From: Antedon bifida
Taxonomy: Eukaryota; Echinodermata; Crinoidea; Comatulida; Antedonidae
DNA: 64,000 nucleotides
Direction: 5' to 3'
Assembly (NCBI GenBank): GCA_963402885.1
Contig: OY727094.1
Span: 17,796,501-17,860,500, forward strand
Part shown: positions 9,230-20,760 of the stretch, piece after piece
Position numbering within the stretch: the first letter of the stretch is position 1
How the letters are laid out: each line of letters starts with the position of its first letter
The notes under the pieces: model-generated
Seen by the model: the letters and a program-made list of their open reading frames with translations, nothing else
What the model was told of the DNA's origin: nothing
Databases searched by the model: none
Made by a program: the position numbers and the translations under genes

Positions 9230-10023
9230 CTAAAACGACAAAAAAAAACAACACAGTTTCAAAATAGTGATAAAGTTAAACCAAAATGTACATTTGCTTG
9301 TTTTGTATTTTCATTTTGTGTATTATTATTCTGTCTAATTAAACTTTATGTGACAAAAAAATTGTGATGTGCACATATATGGACATAAAGATGATCATAT
9401 CACTACCATATTAGGTCACAGCACACTTTTTTTGTCAAACTAATGTGATAGTGTAGACAGAGCTTCTTTTAGATCTAATACTGTATATGCCATTATTTTA
9501 GTGTGCAGAATTTGTTGTGATTTGCCATTTTCTTGACGTTTTCATTTGTTGATATTGCAGACACCGTTTTAGTTAAAAGTTATATTCTAGCCTAGTAGAC
9601 CTAATATATCTTAAATTAAATTATGATCTCTTTTGTATTAAAAAGGTCAAATATAAAGCGTAGAAATGTAGATGGCGTGTTTTTTTTAAACAAATCTATG
9701 CCTAGGCAAGATGCTGTATTATTTTCTGCCGTAGGTACATCTAAGTTCTAATGTAATAGTAAACTAAATTAGTGTTTCTATATCTTTTATTATTTTTAGA
9801 ATCACAAACCTTCTACTGGCATCAATCACAACAATACTGATGGTGGCTGTTTTTTTTAAATATTTAAAATTTGATATGTTCGTGAGTTGCTAATTTCTTG
9901 GTAAGGTCCCAATCACGATATATTAATTATAAATAAAACACTTAATTTTAATGTAGTAGTTATTTAAAATAAATGCACCAGATTGGTATTTAGTCAGGAA
10001 TAAATCTCTACCATCAGCTGTAC

Positions 10024-10161
10024 CTTTGTTATCCTTCTTGAGGGAAAAGAATGTCTTTACTCTACGAGTAAAAGTAAGTCTTGAAGTAGAAGCTTGTGCA
10101 TCACTGTCGTCATCAATGTCTACAACCATGCTTTGCTTTGTACGAGCTCTCAATTTAAAAG
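10024..10161 (-). CDS. ROCO gene exon: charged linker 1
   Basis: Acceptor ATATTTAG, donor AACAAAG|GTACAG, phases 1-1. It encodes KLRARTKQSMVVDIDDDSD, a Ser/Thr/Arg-rich segment and KKDNKG. It follows the COR domain and leads to the death-domain array. It is a likely flexible tether with many potential phosphorylation residues. No catalytic motif is present. Confidence 0.8.
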
Positions 10162-10428
10162 CTAAATATAAATTAATAACAAACATTTTTAAATGTACAT
10201 TTAAAAAAAATCATCTACAATAATATTTGATCATATTGTAATTCTGTGGATTATTACATTTTTTATTTCTAATGATGATTTATTAAATCATATCATCTAA
10301 AAGGTGTTTTCAGTCATTTATGGTTTGTATATAATCTTTATGTAACTCTTTATAATGCAACAATATACACAATTAATATTCATGTTAGATATACAGCTGG
10401 TATATTTAAACATTAAATAGTTAAATAT

Positions 10429-10935
10429 TTGTGAGTATGAACTAATTTAAGGTTAGATCAACTATTGGTGGTTTGAAAATTAACTAGCCAACTATTGGTG
10501 AGTATGAACTAATTTAAGGTTAGATCAACTATTGGTGGTTTGAACATTAACTAGCCAACTATTGGTGAGTATGAACTAATTTAAGGTTAGGTCAACTATT
10601 GGTGGGTTGATCATTAGTTAGCCAACTATTGGTGAGTATGAACTAATTTAAGGTTAGGCCAACTATTGGTGGATTGAACATTAGTTACCCAACTATTAGT
10701 GAGTATGAACTAATTTAAGGTTAGGTCAACTATTGGTGGGTTGATCATTAGTTAGCCAACTATTGGTGAGTATGAACTAATTTAAGGTTAGGTCAACTAT
10801 TGGTGGATTCAATATTAGTTACCCAACTATTGGTGAGTATGAACTAATTTAAGGTTAGGTCAACTATTGGTGGGTTGATCATTAGCAACTATTGGTGAGT
10901 ATGAACTAATTTAAGAGGGCAACTATTGGAGGATT
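10429..10935. repeat. 67/68-bp minisatellite, ~7.5 copies
   Basis: Units begin GTGAGTATGAACTAATTTAA and include CAACTATTGGTGG twice as internal sub-repeats. It is intronic (ROCO gene), between the COR-terminal exon and linker 1. Copies differ by point changes and the last ones are shortened. Confidence 0.9.
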
Positions 10936-11205
10936 GAATGTTAGTTTGCTTAAGAATAAGACTTAGAAGTAAACTCAGTGATGTTTACACCCTTGGTTTC
11001 ATTCAGGAGGTTATACAGTCTTGTCAAAGACAGCGTCAGGATGCAACCACATTTTTACATGAATGATGCAAATATAATTGTTCAATTTCAACCTCATATC
11101 TGGATTGAAGTAAAGAGGCGTTTTTCCTAAACTTCTACTTCATCCTATTTTTTTTTTAACAATGAGACATTTATACATGATTGATGATACAAACAATTCA
11201 TCTAC

Positions 11206-11422
11206 CTTTTAGTACATTTTCTCCAAACAGTTTACGGTAACGTTTCACTTCCATTCCTCTGCTTCCACATGGCAACACATCTTGGTTAAACTTGCGTACA
11301 ACATGCATATGAGTATGTTCACCTTTTGAAGCACACACACAAGGAATGTACATCTTTACTTCAAAACCATGTGCACTCTTCTCACTCAAAACATGCAATT
11401 CTTTTTCAAGGAAAGTAAGTAC
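11206..11422 (-). CDS. ROCO gene exon: C-terminal part of COR
   Basis: Acceptor TTTTCTAG, donor CTAAAAG|GTAGAT, phases 0-1. It encodes VLTFLEKELHVLSEKSAHGF, then VKMYIPCVCAS. The latter matches the end of COR-B, where a beta strand carries a Cys-rich Y-I-x-C-x-C element. The last ~35 residues are basic. It directly continues the frame of the 25-residue exon at 11950. Confidence 0.85.
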
Positions 11423-11949
11423 CTAGAAAATAGAATGGTTAATTTGATGATGAAAATGAAAATTGCTAAATAGAGCAAATAACTTGAAAGCTTGTTTCAG
11501 AAGAGGCCTAAAAATATTCAAACACAAACAAATGTTTTCACTTGTAAAAGTACAGTACAACAACTTGGGGATCCTCAAAATAAATTTGTTTTAAATGTGT
11601 ACTTAACTGTAAATTTCAAAGTTTGCTTTTTCATTATCAGAAAAAATTTACTTTTAAAATTAAGCAACATACCGGGCCTATTCATTTTTTATAGAACACA
11701 ACAAAGTGACATATTTATTTGTATATTTGTATTTCTAATGGCCTTGCACAGCCTCAAGTGTTTTGTGTTTTAAATAAAGTAATTATTACCATATAATAAT
11801 TGTTTGATCATGTTTATAGATTTTTAAATGGTGTACAAGAAGGCTCAACAATTTTTGAGTAATTCTAGCCTCATTAAATAGGACAACAATCGTTCTTATG
11901 CAATATGCTCTACACATAACTCATAAAAATGTCTTGTAAACTAGCTTAC

Positions 11950-12024
11950 CTTCTTACAGATGCTAGGTTTTGGATCATCATCTTTGCTAACAGCATTCAT
12001 GATATTCGTTCTAACTATTGTTGT
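11950..12024 (-). CDS. ROCO gene exon: short COR exon
   Basis: A 25-codon exon in phases 0-0, acceptor TATTGCAG, donor AAGAAG|GTAAGC. It encodes TTIVRTNIMNAVSKDDDPKP followed by SICKK. Together with its neighbours it forms the typical COR run in which the strand L-x-V/T-x-I-V is followed by a Pro and a Cys-lysine helix. It is too short to identify alone; frame and position support it. Confidence 0.8.
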
Positions 12025-12502
12025 CTGCAATATAAAAATGAATGTAATAGTTGAGTTGTAGTTGTTTTATTTTCATTTATTTTTTCATTCATTAAAGCAA
12101 CTACTATAAGCCTTACAATATGATAATATAACAACAACACAAGATGAAAATAATAGTTAAATAAACTGTATAAAAAACACATTTTAATGTAGCTATATTT
12201 GTTATGGATATTCTCTGATGTTTTTTGTTTGTCTGTCCTGTCATGCTCAGTGTATATTATTTATAATTTGTATTCATTTTTATTCAGGTGGCCAAAAGGT
12301 TGTATTAGCATTTGATCTTTATTTTAGTCTCCTTCTATTTTACTTTTATGTGGTTGTGTTATATCTTAAATAGATATTTAAACTAATGATGTTTCTATTA
12401 GAGTTTTAGAATTTTGTTCCTGGGATGATATTTGGTTTCTCAGTTTTAGTGACAGTAATATAGCATCTTGACCAATACGTATTATCAATTTATTGAGTCT
12501 AC

Positions 12503-12784
12503 CTGCAACAAACGGCAATTGTTGATGGTAGCTACGTTTAGAATGACAAGATGATGGCCATCAACATTCAGTTCTACATGCTCATAAGACAATGTAGGTT
12601 CAACATCTTCCATTTGAAATTCCTCAATAAATTTAGTTGCAACACGTTGAAAGAGATCATCTGGTAGGTAGCCATCAAAGTCATGAAAGAGAGAAATAGC
12701 ACGCTTCTCTTCATAAATAGCAGCCTTTGTATCATCCCGTTGTGGCTTCAGGCGTGAAAGAACATAGAATGTTCGTCCAGCATC
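12503..12784 (-). CDS. ROCO gene exon: COR-B core
   Basis: A 94-codon exon in phases 0-0, acceptor TTTTATAG, donor TTGCAG|GTAGAC. The key motif is FHDFDGYLPDDLFQRV, the F-x-G-x-L-P-x-x-L-F pattern diagnostic of COR. It is followed by a strand-rich end ILNVATINNCRLLQ. COR mediates dimerisation of ROCO proteins and couples the GTPase state to output domains. Confidence 0.9.
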
Positions 12785-12859
12785 CTATAAAAAAAAAACA
12801 TGTAGTAGATGGAAAATACAATTATGCTTGCAGTAATAACCAATAACAAATTTAAATAC

Positions 12860-13015
12860 CTTTTTAGTCTTTTTTTCACACATTAACCCAAAGGTTTGCA
12901 TTAGAGACACAAAGAAGATAATCATCTCATATGACTCATCCTTCCACATATGCCGCAACAGTCTTTCATCTAATTTACCCTCGTTTAAATTTCTCCAAAG
13001 TTGTTTCAGAGATTG
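12860..13015 (-). CDS. ROCO gene exon: COR-A end
   Basis: Phases 0-0, acceptor TTTTTTTAG, donor ACTAAAAAG|GTATTT. It encodes QSLKQLWRNLNEGKLDERLL, then FFVSLMQTFGLMCEKK. The last matches the COR motif in which a helix ends M-x-x-F-G-L. The conserved Trp and Leu spacing agree with other ROCO proteins. Confidence 0.85.
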
Positions 13016-13344
13016 CTAAAAAATATAAAAGCACCACAAAAGTGTAATTTGTCATGCAAGAAAGTAATTCTTCTGGTTATTTGAAGGGCATATTAACACT
13101 ATGGCTAAACCTCTATTAAGCAGGCATTTTTTTTAGTCTTCCCCAATAGAGGTTCAACATTAATCTGTTTGCAGGCATATTTTTTAGCATTGGAATATAA
13201 TAGAAATAGTAAGGTGAAAGCTTTGTTCTCTAGCTGGCATTTTTACAGCTAAATTCATCACATTATAAAAAATAAAAAATTATCACAAAGTTTAAAACCT
13301 ACTGATATTCACTAATGTTTGAAGCCACTCAAAGAAGTGCTAAC

Positions 13345-13530
13345 CTGAATGCTGGGATCTACAACTGTGATGATTGTTTTAAACTTGTCAACTACTCCCA
13401 TCAAATCTATAACAATTTTTTCTTTGAGGATCTTGTCATCTGGGTAGAACAGAATTTCACCGATGTCATGCAAGTACTCAAGAAGCAGTTTTCTATCAGT
13501 TTTCTTACAACGAGCAAGTAAATCATTAAT
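13345..13530 (-). CDS. ROCO gene exon: COR-A middle
   Basis: Phases 0-0, acceptor AGATTTAG, donor ATTCAG|GTTAGC. It encodes LLEYLHDIGEILFYPDD, then KIVIDLMGVVDKF. This is the COR signature L-x-x-L-H-D-x-G-x-I-L-x-F followed by the I-x-D-x-x-x-x-x-D strand-helix. Confidence 0.9.
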
Positions 13531-13959
13531 CTAAATATCATATTAAAAAATATTGATTAATTACAAACTATTTTTCTGTTGATTTTTCTATCATTTGCAT
13601 TCTTGGAAGTTTAACCTTCATGTTAGCTTGTGTTGTCTATATGCTTTATTTATATCAGAGATAATACTAAATGGCTATCTTTTCTCTTTATCATTCAAGG
13701 GTTAGACTTGAAATATTTCTATAATTGTTAGTGTAAGTAACAATATCATAAACAAACTTGTATCCGATGCACTTTAAAATGTAATTCAATGCAACAATCA
13801 GAAAAACAGGGTTAAATATGCGATTAAAAAATAGGAAATGTAAACATTGATTATTACAATTATCAATTATTTTGAACTTACTCTTTTTGCTTACTCGAAA
13901 CTGAGGATAATTAATTCAGATCAAATAGTTGAAAATAAGAAAAATATATTTATTCTAAC

Positions 13960-14208
13960 CTCAGAAGTTGGTAGATATAGTTTTTCTTTTCTTAACTGCT
14001 GTATTTCCTGTAGTATTTGCAGCCATTTGATTGGCAAAGTGCGAATCATTATCTGGGCAAATTTTTGTATTTGGAGAATGATTTTAGAAGCACCGCTCTT
14101 TTCAAATGGGACACTGTTTTCAATGGTAAAGAGCTCTCCTTGATACACCATGTCCTCGAATGGTTTTCCTTCCAGAGCTTTCCAAAGTATATTCTCTATT
14201 TCCTTTAC
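13960..14208 (-). CDS. ROCO gene exon: start of COR
   Basis: Phases 0-0, acceptor ATTTATTTTAG, donor TCTGAG|GTTAGA. Its 83 residues run from VKEIENILWKALEGKPFEDM through VYQGELFTIENSV to LPIKWLQILQEIQQLRKEKL. The helix with P-x-K/S-W-x-x-L is the usual entry into COR. It follows directly in frame on the ROC exon at 19733-19891, across an intron of about 5.5 kb. Confidence 0.85.
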
Positions 14209-15186
14209 CTAAAATAAATAACATCAAATTGGAATTAAACTTATGTAAAGAGCGGATTTAGAGCCGGCAGATTTAAGAGCATAATATTACCATATACCAC
14301 CAAAGAATAAAATTTAAAATGTGTGCTAAATGCATATTTGAAATTTACACCCCTTTCTTCGTTTATTGTAGGTCTAACTGTTTAGGTATCCCAATGAAAT
14401 AGCACACGAGGGTAGCCTTTCACGTTTTAAATATTTGCAACATTTGGAAGTCATGGTAAAACATTTATTTAGAAAATAATGTTGTTTGAAAGTATATAGT
14501 ACTTGTTTTAATCTCTGAATGTATTTCTAATTAAAATTAAGTTACTTTAATCAGTTAATAAGCCAGCATAGTACAGTACTGTAGTATTTGCATGTCATGC
14601 ACCAACCTGATTACATAATAGTATTTTTATTATTCTGGTATATAAAAAACTGAAAATATTGTATTACAAAACAGGTATAAAAAATGTAAAAATGGTACGA
14701 TATACAGATTGGGAAAATACACATAAAAATATAACCATCGCCAAGACAAACACATTATATAAAAACCGAAATATTAAGCAGATGGATGATATGAACTATT
14801 ATAAAAATATAGAATTAAATAACTATGCTAGATCACGCCTTGCCTTGAGCACTTTGTGGATATGTGTGCTTTATAAATCATGTTATCTTTAATCACCTAT
14901 ATTGCATATTGCTAAGTATATCTAACAAATTAATAAATATATCTATCTATCAAAGAGTAAGGCCAAAATCAAATAGCATACTAAAAAAAAAGGGCAACTG
15001 CTTTTGGGAATTAATTAGTCTGACCATGAATGGAATAGCAGAATGCTTATATCTATCAGTTCAGTTAAACTCACAATTTCTGTACAGAGGGAGAACATTC
15101 CTGTGGGTGATTGACCTCAGAAGGCCCTGACCAAATAAAAGAACAATGCTACCGGAAATCTTATAATTGGGTTATTATTTTTTGAT
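14209..15186. other. Intronic stretch, nothing recognised
   Basis: AT-rich intron DNA (between COR start and the ROC G4 exon). Open frames at 14659-15130 show no domain, codon pattern or splice context that I can support. Confidence 0.4.
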
Positions 15187-16343
15187 TGTTTTTAGGGTGG
15201 GTTACTATTAGAAAAAGGGTTACTATTAGAGTACGGTGGGTTACTATTACTAATCTTAAATTAGGCACCTGAAAATAGTAATCCCCCACCACCCCCACCA
15301 CCTCCCCACCAATCTCCCAACTTTTCCGGTCAGCAACTCATAGCAAAATAATAAAACGGTACGAATATTAAACAAATTTGATTAAACTCTAACTTTATTT
15401 TAGACTCAATGTGATTATTATTCAAAGTGCTGTTTTATTGGAGAGGCGTTTATTAAAATAAATATCATCCTAATAAGTATTAATACATTATTTCATTTAA
15501 ACATCTTTTGAAACTGCTGTGACAGAAAGAAGACATTACGGCTTGCAACATGGGCAGACATCTCGGTCCTAACAGGACACAGATAGCCTACAGTTATTCC
15601 TGCCAGCTTACTTAGTAAAACTCAGCTATCGGGATTTCACTCGATTAATGTCTTATCATCAAATCTCCCTATGTAATTTTATAATACTATTCCCCACAAT
15701 ATATTCCGATTCTTTATGGCGTATATTTAATTTGATCTTTATTAATTTGCAGTATAATTTTTATTTTTTAACTACTGTACCTTTCACATGCGCGGTCCGT
15801 TCCTAAAATAAACAAAAAACTAAAATGGCTATGACTAATGGCCAACTTAAGCTCCAGTCCTACTATAGTATCTGTTTTTTTCTTCCGTCTTCCAAAGGGA
15901 CACTGTATTGATTGATGGAAAGTGCCTGTTTCCAGTCACCTTTAGGGTCAAATCTATTATTTTAACTGCTCCCTTGTGTATAAAAGAGAGACAATAGTTG
16001 AAACCAAGTTGCTGCAAGGTGAACTTATCATAAACCCGGAAATAACTTGACCGCCAAGAATTGAAATTGAGTAGAAAATCTACTGTTGAAATCATAAATG
16101 TTGTTAAAAAACTCTTTATAATATCTTGCTAAGATAGAAATATGGAAAAATAGCGTCGAACTGCACATTAATGTTATCAAATCTACGTTTCGCGGTACAT
16201 CTGAGATAGATAAGGTAGGTATCCAAGGCGGAGATTTGTACCGAAGTTTTTGCATTGTGCTCGCCTATGTCAGAATTAACCATAATTTATATATAGATAG
16301 TGCTTGTGACTCTAATAGCAACCCCCATGGGTTACTATTAGAG
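15187..16343. repeat. Segment bordered by inverted GGGTTACTATTAG motifs (possible small DNA element)
   Basis: The left side holds GGGTGGGTTACTATTAG and relatives (15195-15245) followed by the opposite orientation AATAGTAATCCCCCACC (15275-15295). The right side holds a near-perfect hairpin, CTCTAATAGCAACCC / GGGTTACTATTAGAG, at 16310-16343. The ~1 kb between carries no recognised gene. The motif is the core of the 69-bp satellite that begins directly after. Confidence 0.5.
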
Positions 16344-18556
16344 CAGTGAGTTATTATTATTATTATTATTATAGATTGACTTATAAGGTGGGTTACTATT
16401 AGAAGGGGGGTAATATTAGAGTGTGGGTTATTATTATTATAGATTGACTTATAAGGTGGGTTACTATTAGAAGGGGGGTTAATATTAGAGTGTGGGTTAT
16501 TATTATTATAGATTGACTTATAAGGTGGGTTACTATTAGAAGGGGGGTTAATGTTAGAGTGTGGGTTATTATTATTATAGATTGACTTATAAGGTGGGTT
16601 ACTATTAGAAGGGGGGTTAATATTAGAGTGTGGGTTATTATTATTATAGATTGACTTATAAGGTGGGTTACTATTAGAAGGGGGGTTAATGTTAGAGTGT
16701 GGGTTATTATTATTATAGATTGACTTATAAGGTGGGTTACTATTAGAAGCGGGGTTAATGTTAGAGTGTGGGTTATTATTATTATAGATTGACTTATAAG
16801 GTGGGTTACTATTAGAAGGGGGATTAATGTTAGAGTGTGGGTTATTATTATTATAGATTGACTTACAGTATAAGGTGGGTTACTATTAGAAGGGGGATTA
16901 ATGTTAGAGTGTGGGTTATTATTATTATAGATTGACTTATAAGGTGGGTTACTATTAGAAGGGGGGTTAATGTTAGAGTGTGGGTTATTATTATTATAGA
17001 TTGACTTATAAGGTGGGTTACTATTAGAAGGGGGGTTAATGTTAAAGTGTGGGTTATTATTATTATAGATTGACTTATAAGGTGGGTTACTATTAGAAGG
17101 GGGGTTAATGTTAGAGTGTGGGTTATTATTATTATAGATTGACTTATAAGGTGGGTTACTATTAGAAGGGGGGTTAATGTTAGAGTGTGGGTTATTATTA
17201 TTATAGATTGACTTATAAGGTGGGTTACTATTAGAAGGGGGGTTAATGTTAGAGTGTGGGTCATTATTATTATAGATTGACTTACAGTATAAGGTGGGTT
17301 ACTATTAGAAGTGGGGTTAATGTTAGAGTGTGGGTTATTATTATTATAGATTGACTTATAAGGTGGGTTACTATTAGAAGGGGGGTTAATGTTAGAGTGT
17401 GGGTTATTATTATTATAGATTGACTTATAAGGTGGGTTACTATTAGAAGGGGGGTTAATGTTAGAGTGTGGGTTATTATTATTATAGATTGACTTATAAG
17501 GTGGGTTACTATTAGAAGGGGGGTTAATGTTAGAGTGTGGGTTATTATTATTATAGATTGACTTATAAAGTGGGTTACTATTAGAAGGGGGATTAATATT
17601 AGAGTGTGGGTTATTATTATTATAGATTGACTTATAAGGTGGGTTACTATTAGAAGGGGGATTAATATTAGAGTGTGGGTTATTATTATTATAGATTGAC
17701 TTATAAGGTGGGTTACTATTAGAAGGGGGGTTAATGTTAGAGTGTGGGTTATTATTATTATAGATTGACTTATAAGGTGGGTTACTATTAGAAGGGGGGG
17801 TTAATGTTAGAGTGTGGGTTATTATTATTATAGATTGACTTATAAGGTGGGTTACTATTAGAAGGGGGGTTAATGTTAGAGTGTGGGTTATTATTATTAT
17901 AGATTGACTTATAAGGTGGGTTACTATTAGAAGGGGGGTTAATGTTAGAGTGTGGGTTATTATTATTATAGATTGACTTATAAGGTGGGTTACTATTAGA
18001 AGGGGGGTTAATGTTAGAGTGTGGGTTATTATTATTATAGATTGACTTATAAGGTGGGTTACTATTAGAAGGGGGGGTTAATGTTAGAGTGTGGGTTATT
18101 ATTATTATAGATTGACTTATAAGGTGGGTTACTATTAGAAGGGGGGTTAATGTTAGAGTGTGGGTTATTATTATTATAGATTGACTTATAAGGTGGGTTA
18201 CTATTAGAAGGGGGGTTAATGTTAGAGTGTGGGTTATTATTATTATAGATTGACTTATAAGGTGGGTTACTATTAGAAGGGGGGTTAATGTTAGAGTGTG
18301 GGTTATTATTATTATAGATTGACTTATAAGGTGGGTTACTATTAGAAGGGGGGTTAATGTTAGAGTGTGGGTTATTATTATTATAGATTGACTTATAAGG
18401 TGGGTTACTATTAGAAGGGGGGTTAATGTTAGAGTGTGGGTTATTATTATTATAGATTGACTTATAAGGTGGGTTACTATTAGAAGGGGGGTTAATATTA
18501 GAGTGTGGGTTATTATTATTATAGATTGACTTATAAGGTGGGTTACTATTAGAAGA
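16344..18556. repeat. 69-bp satellite, about 32 copies
   Basis: Unit of 69 bp: GGTGGGTTACTATTAGAAGG, a G-run, TTAATGTTAGAGTGTGGG, (TTA)n and TAGATTGACTTATAA. Copies are nearly identical; differences include TTAATATT versus TTAATGTT and a 4-base insertion CAGT. The period is a multiple of three, giving a long open frame on the minus strand that is not a gene. Each unit has three G-runs on the + strand. Confidence 0.97.
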
Positions 18557-18557
18557 T

Positions 18558-18870
18558 GTACAGTATCTCTTTTTGCTTCTGGAGAGAGAAGTTTAGCTTT
18601 CTAAAGCAGAGTCATAGGATATATTTATTTATTACCCAGAATGATACGTAGGGCTCGTTTTTCTATAGATTCAATTTTAGATGTTACTTTTTTGGTAATC
18701 CCCCATGCCACACATGTTCTATTCCAACAGGTAAAAATTCTATTCAGGCCCTCCTCATAATGAACAAAGCAAACATCCTCAAGGTTACTTTGGAAACCAT
18801 GTCCAAGACATGTAGGTCCAATTTCATATTATCCTAGATAATAATGATTCCTAATAATCTCAAACTATTG
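18558..18870 (-). mobile_element. Decayed LINE reverse-transcriptase 3' fragment
   Basis: Minus-strand frames give pieces such as WNRTCVAWGITKK and IESIEKRALRIILG. This is the typical thumb/connection region of non-LTR reverse transcriptases (x-Q/E-KRA-x-R-I-I). It is a short fragment broken by frame changes, wedged between the 69-bp and 51-bp satellites. Confidence 0.6.
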
Positions 18871-18881
18871 ACACATTGCCC

Positions 18882-19655
18882 ACCTGACTACATGATAGTA
18901 TGTGCATGTAATGACGTATGAAACAATCGCCCTCCAGATTACATAATAGTATGTGCATATCATAACGTATGAAACAATCGCCCACCTGATTACATAATAG
19001 TATGTGCATGTAATGACGTATGAAACAATCGCCCACCTGATCACATGATAGTATGTGCATGTCATGACGTATGAAACAATCGCCCACCTGATTACATAAT
19101 AGTATGTGTATGTCATGACGTATGAAACAATTGCCCACCTGATTACATAATAGTATGTGCATGTAATGACGTATGAAACAATCGCCCTCCTGATTACATA
19201 ATAGTATGTGCATGTAATGACATATGAAACAATCGCCCACCTGATGACATAATAGTATGTGCATGTAATGACGTATGAAACAATCGCCCTCCTGATCACA
19301 TAATAGTATGTGCATGTAATGACGTATGAAACAATCGCCCTCCTGATTACATAATAGTATGTGTATGTCATGACGTATGAAACAATCGCTCACTTGATTA
19401 CATAATAGTATGTGCATGTAATGACGTATGAAACAATCGCCCACCTGATCACATAATAGTATGTGCATGTAATGACGTATGAAACAATCGCCCTCCTGAT
19501 TACATAATAGTATGTGCATGTAATGACGTATGAAACAATTGCCCACCTGATTACATAGTATATGCATGTAATGACGTAAACAATCGCCCACCTGATTACA
19601 TAATAGTATGTGTATGTCATGACGTATGAAACAATCGCCCACCTGATTACATAAT
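18882..19655. repeat. 51-bp satellite with TGACGTA in every unit, ~15 copies
   Basis: Unit: CACCTGATTACATAATAGTA, TGTGCATGTAATGACGTATG, AAACAATCGCC. The 51-bp period keeps all minus-strand frames open, giving spurious proteins of up to 336 residues. Most units hold TGACGTAT, a CRE/ATF-like octamer. The array runs almost up to the ROC exon donor at 19733. Confidence 0.95.
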
Positions 19656-19732
19656 ACATATTGTTTCCAAGGAATCGTAACAAAATACAATTTTGTACTG
19701 TTTAAGGAAAAAAAATGTGATGACATATGTAC

Positions 19733-19891
19733 CCTTTGTTGTCTTTCTTGTTCAGTTGTACCAAGGCTCTCATAATGTGTACCAATCAGCATTATCTTGT
19801 TTTTCTGTCCTTTTCTTACGTTTACAAAAACTGAACGAATCCAAAACAGAATGAACTGAAGATTTGTCATTTGATGTTCATACGTTTCTCC
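19733..19891 (-). CDS. ROCO gene exon: ROC G4 region
   Basis: Acceptor GTGTTATAG, donor CAAAGG|GTACAT, phases 0-0. It encodes TNLQFILFWIRSVFVNVRK, then NKIMLIGTHYESLG. The strand I-x-L-I-G-T-H followed by Y-E occupies the place of the ROC THxD/G4 motif; the Asp is replaced by Glu. The W-I-x-S-V helix before it is typical of ROC. A separate G5 is not recognised. The true exon stops at the donor, and the longer open frame beyond it is satellite. Confidence 0.85.
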
Positions 19892-20670
19892 CTATAACAC
19901 AACAACAAATATGAACACCATTTATGTTTTGATTAATATACAGGTAGGTTTAAAAAACCATTATTATAATAGCACCTATATTATAATAGCACTAAGCTAG
20001 AATTTGTTTCTCTATCTCCTAAAACCGTAAGTCTGATGCTACCGCCGTTCGAGCTGGGGCACCTTTTAACTCCCCTTTCCCCATTAGTATTAGAATGGCA
20101 AATTTGTAAGAAAAATGTGTTTTTTAGACTAATTTCTGCCGAACAATACGTTTGGCAATCCTCAGCGTTTTCCCGCTTAAAAGTCTTAGTAGATAATATT
20201 TGCCTTATAAAAATTGCCTTAATAGATATAGCTTATATTAAGCACCTACTAATAAGTAAGATTGTCTGGGATGACCAAGCCACAACTGGTGCTCACCCTG
20301 GTTACCGACAAGGGCATATTCCCATACTTCGGTTTGGGTTTAGTTTTTTCACTCAGTTTCTACTGTATGATCAGCGCTTAGAGAGGTTTCACAACATAAA
20401 GCACTTTATAAATCCAGGATATTATAATATAAATAATCTGCATATTTGTTGTTAGCCACTCACAATGACGTGCCATATACACATATCCATTTCTAGAACA
20501 TGTATGCACTTCATTTATCATGGTGCCCGTCCATTATATTAGTAAAACATATCATATATCAGGCATTTGCTATTTCTACAGTTTGAGATAAGGTAAAGAA
20601 TAACATGAGTGAAACATTTTATTTATTCAACAATTACATAAAACATTTGAAATTTGTCAAATCTACTTAC

Positions 20671-20760
20671 AGTTGTTGGATCCAGAACTTTAGCTAGGGC
20701 ATTAAGATTTTCATTCAGGTTAAATACCACACATACAACAGCATAAGACACCATGAATAT
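20671..20760 (-). CDS. ROCO gene exon: ROC central strand
   Basis: A 30-codon exon in phases 0-0, acceptor TTATTAG, donor ACAACT|GTAAGT. It encodes IFMVSYAVVCVVFNLNENL then ALAKVLDPTT. This is the buried strand and helix after switch II in ROC/Ras folds (A-x-x-x-V-V-F-x-L). Confidence 0.85.

Noticed and set aside
15847-16255. Two overlapping minus-strand frames as a gene inside the 15.2-16.3 kb segment
   Set aside because: No transposase or other domain visible; the frames overlap and have no start or splice support.
16863-17264. 133-residue minus-strand repeat protein (ITHTLTLTPLLIV...)
   Set aside because: Translation of the 69-bp satellite; no start context, splice sites or non-repeat sequence.
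18860-19870. 336-residue minus-strand open frame (and its 168- and 97-residue companions)
   Set aside because: It is the 51-bp satellite read through; the period is a multiple of three, so all units stay open. Only the part from 19733 to 19891 is a real exon.
20036-20455. 139-residue plus-strand open frame in a ROCO intron
   Set aside because: No recognisable domain, and it lies antisense in an intron; composition looks like chance.
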